From assembly GCA_947492235.1 (NCBI GenBank), contig CANLLZ010000002.1, positions 930,001-994,000 of the forward strand: a stretch of 64,000 nt of DNA, read 5' to 3'. How positions within the stretch are numbered: position 1 is the first letter of the stretch; every line of letters starts with the position of its first letter. This document shows, piece by piece, positions 44,261 through 53,072 of the stretch. Source of the stretch: an uncultured Altererythrobacter sp. (lineage in GTDB: Bacteria > Pseudomonadota > Alphaproteobacteria > Sphingomonadales > Sphingomonadaceae). The notes under the pieces are model-generated. The model did no database searches. It was not told the DNA's origin and saw nothing but the letters and a program-made list of their open reading frames with translations. A program made the translations under genes and the position numbers.

Positions 44261-44745
44261 CGTCCGGCCATAGCCTTCGCGCTCAGGATTTCGATCCAGT
44301 AGCCATCAGGGTCCTTGATGAAGGCGATGTGGCTCATCATTCCGTCTTCGGGGCGTTTCTGGAACTCCACTCCGTGCTTGTCGAAATGCGCCACCGCTGC
44401 CTCCAGATCCGGCACGTCCAGCGCGATATGACCAAAGCCCTGCGGCTCTGCATTGCCGTCGTGATAGACCGGGCCGTCCTCGTCCTCGGTGCCCCAATTG
44501 TGGGTCAGCTCCAGCGCGCCCTGCCGGCTGAAGACATATTCGGTCGCGTCCGCATCGCCTTCGGGCACTTCGTCTTCGCTGGAGGTAAAGCCGAGGAAAT
44601 AGAGCGAGAACTCGCCCGCCTCGATATCGGCCTTGCGCAGCAGGGTCATCCCCAGAACATCGCAATAGAATGCGAGGCTCTTCGCCGGGTCCTTCACCCG
44701 CAGCATTGTGTGGTTGAGGGTAAAATTGTGCGGATTGGCGGACAT
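44257..44745 (-). CDS. gloA: lactoylglutathione lyase (glyoxalase I)
   Basis: Zinc or nickel enzyme of 162 residues that isomerises the glutathione hemithioacetal of methylglyoxal. NHTMLRVKDPAKSLAFYCDVLGM gives the first metal His, ALELTHNWGTE the first Glu, GFGHIALDVPD the second His, and DPDGYWIEI the second Glu, so all metal ligands are present. Start ATG 44745 follows GGGAG. It lies between two DNA glycosylase genes, fitting a cluster dealing with reactive damage. Confidence 0.94.
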   Translation of the reverse strand: MSANPHNFTLNHTMLRVKDPAKSLAFYCDVLGMTLLRKADIEAGEFSLYFLGFTSSEDEVPEGDADATEYVFSRQGALELTHNWGTEDEDGPVYHDGNAEPQGFGHIALDVPDLEAAVAHFDKHGVEFQKRPEDGMMSHIAFIKDPDGYWIEILSAKAMAGR

Positions 44746-44807
44746 GGCGGGCTCCCGTTGAATAGTCTCTGTGGCAACCAACGGCATGGCTCGCGCGTTC
44801 CCGAACC

Positions 44808-45461
44808 ATGCTGACCGCCCGCCAAGTAGAGAAAGTGTTCGAGACGCTCGCGGAGGCGATGCCCGGGCGGACGGCGGATGCTAAGGGGCCGAAGGGGCAG
44901 CCGGACCCGTTCCGCAGCTGCATTTCGTGCATGCTCAGCGCGCAATCGCTCGACCGGAACACGGCCGAGGCGACGCGCGCCCTGTTCGCCCTCGCCCGGA
45001 CGCCGGAGGAGATGCTGGAGCTCGACGACCGCGATGTGGCCGCCGCAATCAAGCCATGCGGGTTATACAATGTGAAGGCGCGCAATATCCGCAAGTTTTG
45101 TGAAGCGCTGCTTGCGGACCATGGCGGGGTGGTGCCGGATACCCGCGCGGGGCTGCTTTCGCTTCCCGGCATCGGCCGCAAATGCGCGGACATCGTGATG
45201 AGCTTCGCCTTCGGGCAAGACACCATCGCGGTCGACACCCATGTCCACCGCGTGTGCAACCGGATTGGGCTGACCGAAGCGAAGACGGCCGAGCAGACGG
45301 CGGTGCAGATCGAAGAACGCGCACCTGACTGGGCGATGCGCGACGGACATTTCTGGTTGATCCAGTTCGGTAAGCGGGTGTGCACCGCCCGTAGCCCCAA
45401 ATGCGAGAGCTGTCCGGTGGTCGATCTGTGCGAGTATTACGCGGCGAAAACTACCAGCTAA
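44808..45461 (+). CDS. nth: endonuclease III
   Basis: DNA glycosylase/AP lyase for oxidised pyrimidines, 217 residues, the standard length. SLPGIGRKCADIVMSFAFG carries the catalytic Lys, IAVDTHVHRVCNRIGL the catalytic Asp, and VCTARSPKCESCPVVDLC the 4Fe-4S ligands with C-x6-C-x2-C-x5-C spacing. Its 3' end overlaps the convergent DUF924 gene by 11 bp. Confidence 0.96.
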   Translation: MLTARQVEKVFETLAEAMPGRTADAKGPKGQPDPFRSCISCMLSAQSLDRNTAEATRALFALARTPEEMLELDDRDVAAAIKPCGLYNVKARNIRKFCEALLADHGGVVPDTRAGLLSLPGIGRKCADIVMSFAFGQDTIAVDTHVHRVCNRIGLTEAKTAEQTAVQIEERAPDWAMRDGHFWLIQFGKRVCTARSPKCESCPVVDLCEYYAAKTTS

Positions 45462-46002
45462 ATCCAGCGTCAATGGCGCGTTGTTCCGCTTCAGTTGTTT
45501 TGCGCCCCAGCGCCTCGTTACGATGCGGGAAACGGCCAAAACGCTCGATCATGACGGCGTGCGAGCGGGCGAAATCCAGTGCTCCGGGCACGTAACGCGC
45601 GAAAATCTCCACACACCGCCGCTGGTCGGCGCGGCTTTCGCTGTGCATCAGCGGCATGGCGAGGAACTGGGTATGTTCGCGCGGCATCCCCCTATGCCAC
45701 CCGCGATCCAGCGCACTATGGGTCAGCGTGACGGCCAAATCATCACTGGCAAACGCCTGCGCCGTCCCGCGAAACAGATTGCGCGGGATCTGGTCGAACA
45801 GCAGAATCGCGCCCAGCGTGGTGGAGGGCTCGATCAGGAAAGCATGCGCGTCCTGCCCCCGCAGCCGCTGCCAGTCAGCCGCGAAACGCTGGCGGAGCAA
45901 ATCGTCAACCCGGTCCGAGCCGCCAAACCAGTCCGCTGGGCCTAGCACCCCAAACCATGTGCGCAGAAGGCGTGTCGCCCAATCCCGCCGGGCCAGAGCC
46001 AC
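45451..46002 (-). CDS. DUF924 family protein
   Basis: All-helical protein of 183 residues. FDQIPRNLFRGTAQAFASDDLA in the centre is the DUF924 hallmark, with WFG near the start and FGRFPHRNEALGR at the end. The structure is TPR-like in known members, and the function is unknown. The start near 46002 is the first in frame; a shorter version beginning later would lose no conserved block. Overlaps nth tail to tail. Confidence 0.88.
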   Translation of the reverse strand: MALARRDWATRLLRTWFGVLGPADWFGGSDRVDDLLRQRFAADWQRLRGQDAHAFLIEPSTTLGAILLFDQIPRNLFRGTAQAFASDDLAVTLTHSALDRGWHRGMPREHTQFLAMPLMHSESRADQRRCVEIFARYVPGALDFARSHAVMIERFGRFPHRNEALGRKTTEAEQRAIDAGFSW

Positions 46003-46011
46003 AAGGCAGGC

Positions 46012-46467
46012 CTAGCCCGCGTCGTTTGCCGGGACGCGTTTGTAGGGCACAAATCGCGAGAGGATGACGTTCCCGGTGTAATGCCCGCCATACCGGTCCT
46101 CTGTGCGGACGATATCGCTGCTGCACAGCCGGGCAAAGCTGCGGGTGGTGACCAGCCTGTCGCGCTTGCGCAGCCGCTCGGCGCCTGCGGGCACATTCAC
46201 ATAGATGGTGCCGCCATAATCGAACACCAGCGCCGTGCCGTGAATGATCTTCATGTTCCGCAAGCCATAGGTCGGGAGGCAGGGTTCGGAGGCGTGGGCT
46301 ACGCGGTCGCCGAGGATTTTCTGCAGCTTGACCTCGCCCTCTGTGAGCTCGGCCCCTTCCAGATCCGTTTGCTCGGCGTCCGGCGACGCATCCTGAGCCA
46401 AAGCGGCATGACCGGCCAATGGCGCGCTCATGAAGGCTGCAATCGCAGCAGCAATCATTGGTTTCAT
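46012..46467 (-). CDS. conserved secreted protein of unknown function
   Basis: Exported protein of 151 residues: signal peptide 1-25 (ending AALAQ), then a domain with SEPCLPTYGLRNMKIIHGTALVFDYGGTIYVNVPAGAERL and LCSSDIVRTEDRYGGHYTGNVILSRFVPY. The two cysteines and the YVN-P pattern are shared, from memory, by short secreted proteins of many sphingomonads. No function is known to me. ATG 46467 follows AGGAGA. It lies 10 bp upstream of the DUF924 gene in the same direction. Confidence 0.8.
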   Translation of the reverse strand: MKPMIAAAIAAFMSAPLAGHAALAQDASPDAEQTDLEGAELTEGEVKLQKILGDRVAHASEPCLPTYGLRNMKIIHGTALVFDYGGTIYVNVPAGAERLRKRDRLVTTRSFARLCSSDIVRTEDRYGGHYTGNVILSRFVPYKRVPANDAG

Positions 46468-46600
46468 GGCGTGTTCTCCTGTCGTGCTTGGCATCGGGTA
46501 CAGCTTTGGCTGACATCGTGGTGCATAGCACAAATGGGTGAACTGCGCCTGTCAAAAGCGAATGCAGGCCCGGCTCTGCCAAGCCCGCATGCGGAGGCGC

Positions 46601-46861
46601 CTATCGGTGCCCGGGATCGGCCCCTTCGGAGATGTCGTTTAGCGCCGCCTGATCGACGCCGTCGGCGGGCCCGCCAGAGAGCACAAAGCGCCGGTCGCAA
46701 TAGCCGCAATCGACATAGCCATGCTCGTCGATTTCCAGATAGATGCGCGGATGACCCAGCGCAGAAGGGCGATAGGCCGCGCCTCCGCGGATGGCATCGG
46801 CCCCGTCGCAATGCACACGGGTTTCAGTGGTTTTGACGATTTCGGGCGGGGCGGTGTTCAT
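46601..46861 (-). CDS. zinc-finger (zf-CHCC) domain protein
   Basis: Protein of 86 residues with the C-H-C-C zinc site of the mitochondrial complex I accessory subunit NDUFS6: VHCDG, then GHPRIYLEI, then YVDCGYCDRRFVL. Alphaproteobacterial homologues are small single-domain proteins presumed to help complex I iron-sulfur assembly. ATG 46861 gives the usual length. It is a short independent unit. Confidence 0.87.
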   Translation of the reverse strand: MNTAPPEIVKTTETRVHCDGADAIRGGAAYRPSALGHPRIYLEIDEHGYVDCGYCDRRFVLSGGPADGVDQAALNDISEGADPGHR

Positions 46862-46914
46862 AGCGTGCGGCTCATACAAAGCCGCCGAGGCCGAGGCAAT
46901 GGGCCTGCGCGACC

Positions 46915-47562
46915 CTACTGATATTCAACCCGCACTTCGAACGTGCCCGTGTATTCGCCCGGTAGCTGGTTCGGATTGACGTTCAGCGTCCCGCCCAGCC
47001 GGAAACGGAACAGGCCATTGGCCGATACGATGCGATACCGCACGAAGCCGTTCCCGCCGATATTGCCGTTGATATAGGCAAGGTCGGGGCTGGTGTCGTA
47101 GGTGACATTGTCGATCAGCATGTCGATGCCAGGACCGGAAATGGCAATTTCGCTGGGCGTTTTGACCCGAATAATCCGTCCGCTCTCGCCTGCGCCGCCG
47201 AAATCGGCTGCCTGGCAGACGCTGCCGACATGAATCACGCCGCTGGCCGTGCAGCCATCGTTCCCGGTCGGGTCGAGCACCACTGTGCCTCCGGCCGGTG
47301 TGGCAATGACGCCGCCGAAATCGAGATCCCGCAATTTGGTGATTGCCAGCGAGCGCAGCACTGCTGCCGACGTATCCCCGCCTGCTGCATTGGCATTTGC
47401 GTTGGCGGAGGTTTGCGCCTGCGCTCCGACCGGTGCAAAAATCGCGAGGGCCGCCAGAGCCAACGCGACTGGTGCGCCAAGCAGAGCACGCCTCACCTTG
47501 CGCAAATGCGCAAAGAGCGTGGCCGCGCGAATCGCGGAAATCTGGAGGCGTGTTCCGTCCAT
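46915..47562 (-). CDS. DUF4402 domain-containing secreted protein
   Basis: Exported protein of about 215 residues. A long basic N-region and hydrophobic core end at GAQAQ (about residue 49). The DUF4402 domain follows, with SLAITKLRDLDFGGVIATPAGGTVVLDP and the closing GEYTGTFEVRVEYQ, which resembles pilin or surface-fibre beta-sandwich subunits. A pair of cysteines (DGCTASG...SVCQ) may be bonded. The start is uncertain: ATG 47562 is used, while an upstream frame to 47643 adds unlikely sequence. Confidence 0.85.
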   Translation of the reverse strand: MDGTRLQISAIRAATLFAHLRKVRRALLGAPVALALAALAIFAPVGAQAQTSANANANAAGGDTSAAVLRSLAITKLRDLDFGGVIATPAGGTVVLDPTGNDGCTASGVIHVGSVCQAADFGGAGESGRIIRVKTPSEIAISGPGIDMLIDNVTYDTSPDLAYINGNIGGNGFVRYRIVSANGLFRFRLGGTLNVNPNQLPGEYTGTFEVRVEYQ

Positions 47563-47686
47563 GACGCCGCTAATACGTAGAGAGGCGTTAATCACGTCGC
47601 CGCAAACATGGTTACCGGGCTGTTTACCTCTTGGCTTCACCACCGGACCCGGCAGCGGGGTTTACGCGGAGGCCAGCACTCGCCAA

Positions 47687-48673
47687 ATGGCGGGCATGGA
47701 ACAGCAGGCCCAAAGCACCGACACCAGCAACGCGCACGAAAATGCACCTGCCATCGCCATCCGCAAGTTGCAAAAGACCTATGCCGGGTCCAAAGGCGAG
47801 CCGGGCAAGCAAGCGCTGAAGGGCGTCAGCTTCGATGTCCCGCAAGGCGGCGTGTTCGGCCTGCTCGGCCCCAATGGCGCAGGCAAATCGACGCTGATCA
47901 ATATTCTGGCCGGGTTGGTCTCCAAAACCGGCGGCGAGGCGGAGATATGGGGCTTCGACATCGATAGCCAGCGCCGCAATGCCAGCCGCAGCATCGGCAT
48001 CGTGCCGCAGGAAATCGTCTTCGACCCGTTTTTCACACCCTACGAAGTGCTGGAAAATCAAGCGGGTTTCTACGGTATTCCCAAGGCCGACCGGCGCAGC
48101 GAGGAGCTACTGGAAGCGGTTCGGCTGGCGGACAAGCGCGATGCCTATGCCCGCACGCTATCGGGCGGGATGAAACGCCGCCTGCTGATTGCCAAGGCGA
48201 TGGTCCACTCGCCGCCCATTCTGGTGCTGGACGAGCCGACCGCGGGTGTGGACGTGGAACTGCGCAAGCAATTGTGGGAGCTGGTGATGCAGCTGAATGC
48301 GCAAGGCGTCACCATCGTGCTGACCACGCATTATCTGGAAGAAGCCGAGGAGCTGTGCGACCGCATCGCGATTATCGGCAATGGCGAACTGATCGCCAAT
48401 AAGCCGACACAGGAACTGATCGGTATGGCCCGCGAGAAAATCGTCCGGGTGTCGGTGGACAAGGAGCTCGCCGGTCCCGTGATGGAAGAAGGCTTTCTGA
48501 AAGCCGAAACCATCGACGCACGGACGCTGGAGATCACTTACAATCGCGACGTGATGAGCGCTGGCCAAGTGCTCGCCGTGATCCAGAGCCATGGCTATAC
48601 GGTTGAAGACGTGACCACCCGCGAGGCCGATCTGGAAGACGTGTTTGTTTCGCTGACAGGTTCGGGGGCCTAG
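47687..48673 (+). CDS. ABC transporter ATP-binding protein
   Basis: ATPase of 328 residues of the export/CcmA-NodI group: Walker A LLGPNGAGKS, signature TLSGGMKRRLLIAKAM, Walker B ILVLDEPTAGVD, switch LTTHYLEEAE, and a C-terminal regulatory region. No permease gene is adjacent, so the partner (an ABC-2 type membrane protein is usual) is elsewhere. ATG 47687 and 47696 are both possible starts. It may be cotranscribed with the small monooxygenase-like gene 5 bp downstream. Confidence 0.92.
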   Translation: MAGMEQQAQSTDTSNAHENAPAIAIRKLQKTYAGSKGEPGKQALKGVSFDVPQGGVFGLLGPNGAGKSTLINILAGLVSKTGGEAEIWGFDIDSQRRNASRSIGIVPQEIVFDPFFTPYEVLENQAGFYGIPKADRRSEELLEAVRLADKRDAYARTLSGGMKRRLLIAKAMVHSPPILVLDEPTAGVDVELRKQLWELVMQLNAQGVTIVLTTHYLEEAEELCDRIAIIGNGELIANKPTQELIGMAREKIVRVSVDKELAGPVMEEGFLKAETIDARTLEITYNRDVMSAGQVLAVIQSHGYTVEDVTTREADLEDVFVSLTGSGA

Positions 48674-48678
48674 CCGTC

Positions 48679-48978
48679 ATGCTGATGATAGTGGGCACGG
48701 TGCGGATGCCGCCGGAAAATCTCAACGAAGCGCGTCTCCCGATGCAGGCGATGATCGAGGCGAGCCTGGAGGAAGACGGGTGCATGGCGTATTCCTACGC
48801 CGAGGATGTGATCGACCCCGGCCTGATCCGGGTGATGGAAATATGGCGCGACCGCGAAGTGTTGGACGCCCATTTCGCGTCCGAGCATCTGAGCGAATGG
48901 CGCGCCCATTGGGACAGGCTGGGCATCCATGATCGCGATTTGCAGCTGTTCGAAACCGCTGGCGGACAGCCGCTCTAG
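48679..48978 (+). CDS. antibiotic biosynthesis monooxygenase (ABM) domain protein
   Basis: Dimeric ferredoxin-like-fold protein of 99 residues, putative quinol monooxygenase. LMIVGTVRMPPENLNEARLPMQAMIEASLEEDGCMAYSYAED and the ISVMEIWRDREVLDAHF-like block (here IRVMEIWRDREVLDAHF) are typical. Its substrate is unknown. It starts 5 bp after the ABC ATPase stop. Confidence 0.88.
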   Translation: MLMIVGTVRMPPENLNEARLPMQAMIEASLEEDGCMAYSYAEDVIDPGLIRVMEIWRDREVLDAHFASEHLSEWRAHWDRLGIHDRDLQLFETAGGQPL

Positions 48979-49006
48979 CGCCTGCCACCTTCTCAGCCTG
49001 TGCAGA

Positions 49007-49171
49007 TCATTCGGAGCGCACGGGAACCGCACTCCAGCTTTTCGGGCCATCGCGCATCATGGGTGTTCCGCAATGTTTGCAACGCCCGACAAAGGTATGT
49101 CCGTTGTGGCGCACCTTGTGCCGGTCGGGTTTGTGTTTGCCGAAAATGCAGAAGATTCGGTTCAAAAACAT
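49007..49171 (-). CDS. small zinc-ribbon-like protein
   Basis: Protein of 54 residues with paired metal-ligand candidates: CIFGKHKPDRHKVRHNGH in the first half and GRCKHCGTPMMRDGPKSW in the second. The C-x2-C knuckle suggests a small zinc ribbon. ATG 49171 is preferred over the longer form from 49198. No family name is recognised. It is convergent with the ABM gene and divergent from nadB. Confidence 0.6.
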   Translation of the reverse strand: MFLNRIFCIFGKHKPDRHKVRHNGHTFVGRCKHCGTPMMRDGPKSWSAVPVRSE

Positions 49172-49293
49172 GGGGGCCGCTCCATAAATTCCAGTCATGA
49201 TCCCCGCAGGCGCTGCGACCCAGCCCGCCGAGGTTTACTCTCCCTAACTCTTCTTATGTTGTCTGATATATCTCAGCGCGCCATGACGGTCCA

Positions 49294-50877
49294 ATGACAA
49301 TTGCATATGACGTACTGATTATCGGCTCCGGAGCAGCGGGCCTCACTGCGGCGCTCGCCTTGGCGGAGCACAAGCGGGTGCTGGTGCTGGCCAAGGGTTC
49401 ACTCACCGGTGGTTCCACCGCGTGGGCGCAAGGCGGCATCGCCGCGGTTCTGGATACCGGCGACACGTTTGAAAACCATGTCCGCGATACAATGGTGGCG
49501 GGCGCCGGGCTGAACGATCGCGAGACGGTGGAATTTGTGATCGAGCGCGCGCCGGATTCTATCGACCGGCTGTGTGAGCTGGGCGTGCCGTTCAACCGCG
49601 ACGCCGATGATCTGCATCTGACGCGCGAGGGCGGACACAGCCACCGCCGGATTGTCCATGTCGACGATGCGACCGGCTGGGCAGTTCAGGAGGCGCTGCT
49701 GAAAGCCGCCGAGGCCAATCCCAATATAACCATGTTGCCGGGCCAGACCTGCGTCGATCTGATCACCAGCCGCAATGCCGAGAAATTCTCCGCCGAGGGC
49801 CGCGTGTGGGGCGCCTATGCGCTGGACGAGGCGAGCGGCAAGGTGGAGGCGCATATTGCGCGTGCCACCGTGCTGGCGGCGGGCGGTGCGGGCCGGGTGT
49901 ATCAATTCAGCACTTCCCCGCGCGGCGCGACGGGTGACGGGATTGCGATGGCTTGGCGGGCCGGCGCGCGCATGTCGAACATGGAGATGATGCAGTTCCA
50001 CCCCACCTGCCTCTACAATCTGGAGGTCAAAAACTTCCTGATTACAGAGGCCGTCCGGGGCGAGGGCGGGCATTTGCTCCACCCTGAAACCGGCCACCGG
50101 TTCATGGCCGATTACGACCCTGAGCGGATGGAGCTGGCCCCGCGCGATGTGGTTGCCCGCGCGATCGACGATCAGATCAAGCGCTATGGCCTCGATTACG
50201 TGCATCTCGATATCAGCCACCAGCCCGCCGAATTCGTGCGCGAGCATTTTCCGACCATCGACGAGAAGCTGTCCGGCCTCGGCATCGACATGACCAAGGA
50301 GCCGATCCCGGTTGTGCCTGCGCAGCATTACACCTGCGGCGGGGTGATCGTGGGGCTGGACGCGGCGACCGATCTGCCGGGCCTGTGGGCAGCGGGTGAA
50401 TGCACCGAAAGCGGCTTGCACGGCGCGAACCGGCTCGCGTCGAATTCCCTGCTGGAATGCTTCGTCTATGGCGAGGCAGCGGCGAAGGATATTCTGGAGC
50501 GCTGGGATGAATTGCCCGAGCCGCCCGCGATAAAGGGCTGGGACGAAAGCCGCGTGACGGACAGCGACGAGGAAGTCGTCATCAAACAGAACTGGACCGA
50601 AATCCGCCGCTTCATGTGGAATTATGTCGGCATCGTGCGCACCACCAAACGGCTGGAACGCGCCCGCAACCGCCTGCGGATGCTGGGTCAGGAGATCGAG
50701 GATTATTACGGGTCTTTCCGCGTCACCACCGACCTGATCGAGCTACGCAACCTGCATCAGGCAGCGGTCCTGATCGTGGAAAGTGCGCTGGAACGCCACG
50801 AAAGCCGGGGTCTGCATTACACGCTGGACTATCCGGAAACGGATGAGGTGGCGCGCGATACGGTGTTGGTGCCGTGA
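49294..50877 (+). CDS. nadB: L-aspartate oxidase
   Basis: FAD enzyme of 527 residues making iminoaspartate for NAD synthesis. FAD motif IIGSGAAGLTAAL; LTGGSTAWAQGGIAAV, EGGHSHRRIVH and the late HGANRLASNSLLEC are the succinate dehydrogenase/aspartate oxidase blocks; TCGGVIV is present. The partner genes nadA and nadC are not in the window. Its stop overlaps the GTG of an A/T-rich orphan gene. Confidence 0.95.
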   Translation: MTIAYDVLIIGSGAAGLTAALALAEHKRVLVLAKGSLTGGSTAWAQGGIAAVLDTGDTFENHVRDTMVAGAGLNDRETVEFVIERAPDSIDRLCELGVPFNRDADDLHLTREGGHSHRRIVHVDDATGWAVQEALLKAAEANPNITMLPGQTCVDLITSRNAEKFSAEGRVWGAYALDEASGKVEAHIARATVLAAGGAGRVYQFSTSPRGATGDGIAMAWRAGARMSNMEMMQFHPTCLYNLEVKNFLITEAVRGEGGHLLHPETGHRFMADYDPERMELAPRDVVARAIDDQIKRYGLDYVHLDISHQPAEFVREHFPTIDEKLSGLGIDMTKEPIPVVPAQHYTCGGVIVGLDAATDLPGLWAAGECTESGLHGANRLASNSLLECFVYGEAAAKDILERWDELPEPPAIKGWDESRVTDSDEEVVIKQNWTEIRRFMWNYVGIVRTTKRLERARNRLRMLGQEIEDYYGSFRVTTDLIELRNLHQAAVLIVESALERHESRGLHYTLDYPETDEVARDTVLVP

Positions 50878-51596
50878 GCAAGTCGGCCGGTTCGGAGAAC
50901 TTCGCGTGGCTAGATCCCACTGTTAGTCTGCTTGCAGTATTGCTTGGAGCAATGCTTGCTTGGGGGACTTCCTATTATTTTGAAAATAAGCGATTGAAAT
51001 ATGAGAAGAAGTCCCATGCGTATGGCGTATTTTTCAAGCTTAGCGCTCTGATTGACGATATAGCGAAAGTTGAGTCGGTAGTTTGCGAAGCAAAGGCTCG
51101 ATTGAACGAACTGAAGCTCGAAGAAAAAGACCTTTGGCGTGTAACCTTTGAGACGCCTGGATTGCCGGAGAGGCGAGAAGGATTCTCAGCATCTGAGCTT
51201 TCAATTATTACTACTCCGAGCCATTACGCGGTCGTCAGCGATTTGATGCAGATAGAAAATTCCCATCGAATTGTAATGAGTTCGTACCGTCAAATGATCG
51301 CTCTAAAATACCAATTCCACGAGAGCGTGAGCGCCACTAAAATTAAAGATAGGACCGTGATTTACGAAGCGGAAGGTGATGTGCATCGTAAAGTTATGCC
51401 GATTCTCACAAATCTTGAAGATATTTCTGGCCACTTGGGAGCTCAAGCGCCTGAGTTTCTCGCACATGCTAAGAAAACGGCGATAGAATTTTGTGACGTC
51501 GCCGCAGGCAGTTTGAAGATCGGTGACTTTCCAAAGCCAAAGTTTAATGATGAGGCACTGGCCGATTCATCAAATTCGAATGCAAGGAACTCTTAG
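50874..51596 (+). CDS. hypothetical membrane-anchored protein behind nadB
   Basis: Unrecognised protein of 240 residues: one N-terminal membrane span (about 14-34), then a long, largely helical cytoplasmic or periplasmic domain with many Lys and Glu. GTG 50874 forms a GTGA overlap with nadB. Its sequence is strikingly A/T-rich beside its GC-rich neighbours, indicating recent acquisition. It ends 1 bp before the hydrolase ATG. No tail copy of nadB is visible. Topologically similar to the anchored protein behind nrdB, but without clear sequence likeness. Confidence 0.72.
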   Translation: MSKSAGSENFAWLDPTVSLLAVLLGAMLAWGTSYYFENKRLKYEKKSHAYGVFFKLSALIDDIAKVESVVCEAKARLNELKLEEKDLWRVTFETPGLPERREGFSASELSIITTPSHYAVVSDLMQIENSHRIVMSSYRQMIALKYQFHESVSATKIKDRTVIYEAEGDVHRKVMPILTNLEDISGHLGAQAPEFLAHAKKTAIEFCDVAAGSLKIGDFPKPKFNDEALADSSNSNARNS

Positions 51597-51597
51597 A

Positions 51598-52533
51598 ATG
51601 CCCACCACCACCGCTAACAACCTGACCCTCCATTACGACGAGCATGGCGAGGCCTCGCACCCTCCGCTCCTGCTGGTCATGGGCCTCGGCGCGCAGATGA
51701 CGCTGTGGCCGATGGAGCTCGTCGAGGCGCTGGTGGCGCGCGGCTTTCGCGTCATCCGCTATGACAACCGCGATATCGGGCTGAGCGATAAATTCGACGG
51801 GCAGAAGGTGCCGGGCGTCGTGCGCCACATCCTCTTCCGCCGCTTCGGCCTGCGGCCCAAGGTGCCCTATACGCTGGCCGATATGGCCGCCGACGGGGCC
51901 GCGCTGCTGGACAGTCTGAAGATCGAGCGCGCGCATGTTGTCGGCGCCAGCATGGGCGGGATGATTGCCCAGCTGATGGCGATCAACCATGCGGATAAGC
52001 TGCACAGCCTCACCTCCATCATGTCGACCACCGGCAATCCCAAATTGCCGCAGGCGGACAAGCCCGCGATCAAGGCGCTGACCACTCCTCCGCCCTCGAT
52101 GGAGGAAGAAGCGCTGGTCGAGCACGGGGTGAAGATCGCCCGCGCCATCGGTAGTCCGGGCTATCCTGCGCCCGAAGATCGCCTGCGCACCCGCGTGCGT
52201 GGCGGCATCCAGCGCAGCGTCTATCCGCAGGGCTTGCCGCGCCAGATGGCCGCGATCATCGATGATGGCGACCGGCGCGAGCGGCTGAAATCGGTCACCA
52301 CGCCCACGCTGGTGCTGCATGGCGAGGATGATCCGCTGGTCAAATTGGCGGGCGGGCAAGACACCGCCGCCGCGATCCCCGGCGCGACGCTGAAGACCTT
52401 CCCCGGCTGGGGCCACGATCTGCCGATGGAGCTGGTCGACACCATGGCCGACGCCATTGCCGCGCACGCCCATGCGGCGGCTCCGGCGGTGACTCCGGCC
52501 GCACCTGATTCGGCCGCGGTCGCAGCCGAATAG
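51598..52533 (+). CDS. alpha/beta-fold hydrolase
   Basis: Alpha/beta hydrolase of 311 residues. Oxyanion strand LLLVMGLGAQMTLW, nucleophile Ser in VGASMGGM near residue 119, acid in LVLHGEDDPLV, and His in FPGWGHDLP. The N-terminal HYDEHGE block is usual for the epoxide hydrolase/haloperoxidase-like group. Ala/Pro-rich tail. Substrate unknown. It probably once followed nadB directly; the A/T-rich gene now lies between. Confidence 0.9.
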   Translation: MPTTTANNLTLHYDEHGEASHPPLLLVMGLGAQMTLWPMELVEALVARGFRVIRYDNRDIGLSDKFDGQKVPGVVRHILFRRFGLRPKVPYTLADMAADGAALLDSLKIERAHVVGASMGGMIAQLMAINHADKLHSLTSIMSTTGNPKLPQADKPAIKALTTPPPSMEEEALVEHGVKIARAIGSPGYPAPEDRLRTRVRGGIQRSVYPQGLPRQMAAIIDDGDRRERLKSVTTPTLVLHGEDDPLVKLAGGQDTAAAIPGATLKTFPGWGHDLPMELVDTMADAIAAHAHAAAPAVTPAAPDSAAVAAE

Positions 52534-53072
52534 ATTCGACGTTCTGGCGGGTTTCGGTGCTGCGCGACGCTACGTCGGCGCACAAAAATTGCGCGCGCCG
52601 ATTCGATTGATTCAAAAGCCCTTCCGGTCAGTTTTCCCGAATAAAATTTTTGCGCAGATTCATTTTGTGGCTTGCGCATCGCAGAACCCCAGCTTGGTCC
52701 ACGCGTCGCTGCGTTGCAGCAAGCTAACACACCGCCGCATCGGGCCAGCGGGCATGGTAAAAATGCGCTTTACCCTCTTGCGCGCAGAGTCCGTCTGATT
52801 CAGTATCTAGTGGTTCGCAAGGCTTGCGGACCCCAAACCTAGACGAAAGACCCGCCGAAACGCGGATTCCCGCGCAAAGGGAAGGAGTCTCTCAGGCGGG
52901 ATGCGGGGTGGCAGCCTGTGGACGATACGGGGGGCAATCTGGGGACGGGAAAATCCGCGTTCGCTTCCTATATGCGAGGGGGTACTCCGGTGCTCGACTC
53001 GTGAGAACGAATGTGGAACATACGGACCCTGCGCGACTCGCCGGGCCGGACAAAAGAGGGCGCGAGAGAGTG
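52534..53072 (+). promoter_or_regulatory. 539-bp upstream region of nrdA with possible NrdR box
   Basis: No gene is evident here. TTGCGC (52778-52783) and CAGTAT (52801-52806) with 17 bp between could form the promoter. ATTCAGTATCTAGTGG (52798-52813) matches about 11 of 16 positions of the NrdR box (ACACWATATATWGTGT as recalled) and overlaps that -10; a weaker match begins 31 bp later. The rest of the leader (about 52860-53000) can fold through ACCCGCC/GGCGGG and CGCGG/CCGCG stems. No known riboswitch pattern could be matched. Confidence 0.45.

Noticed and set aside
50874-51600. Tail duplication of nadB around the A/T-rich gene
   Set aside because: The bases behind the orphan gene were compared with the nadB end and do not match; the same negative holds for glnD, ivd, guaA and nrdB.
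52850-53000. Glycine or cobalamin riboswitch before nrdA, suggested by a CTCTCAGG string and G-rich stems
   Set aside because: The paired core elements of either riboswitch could not be found in order; only an isolated short match exists.
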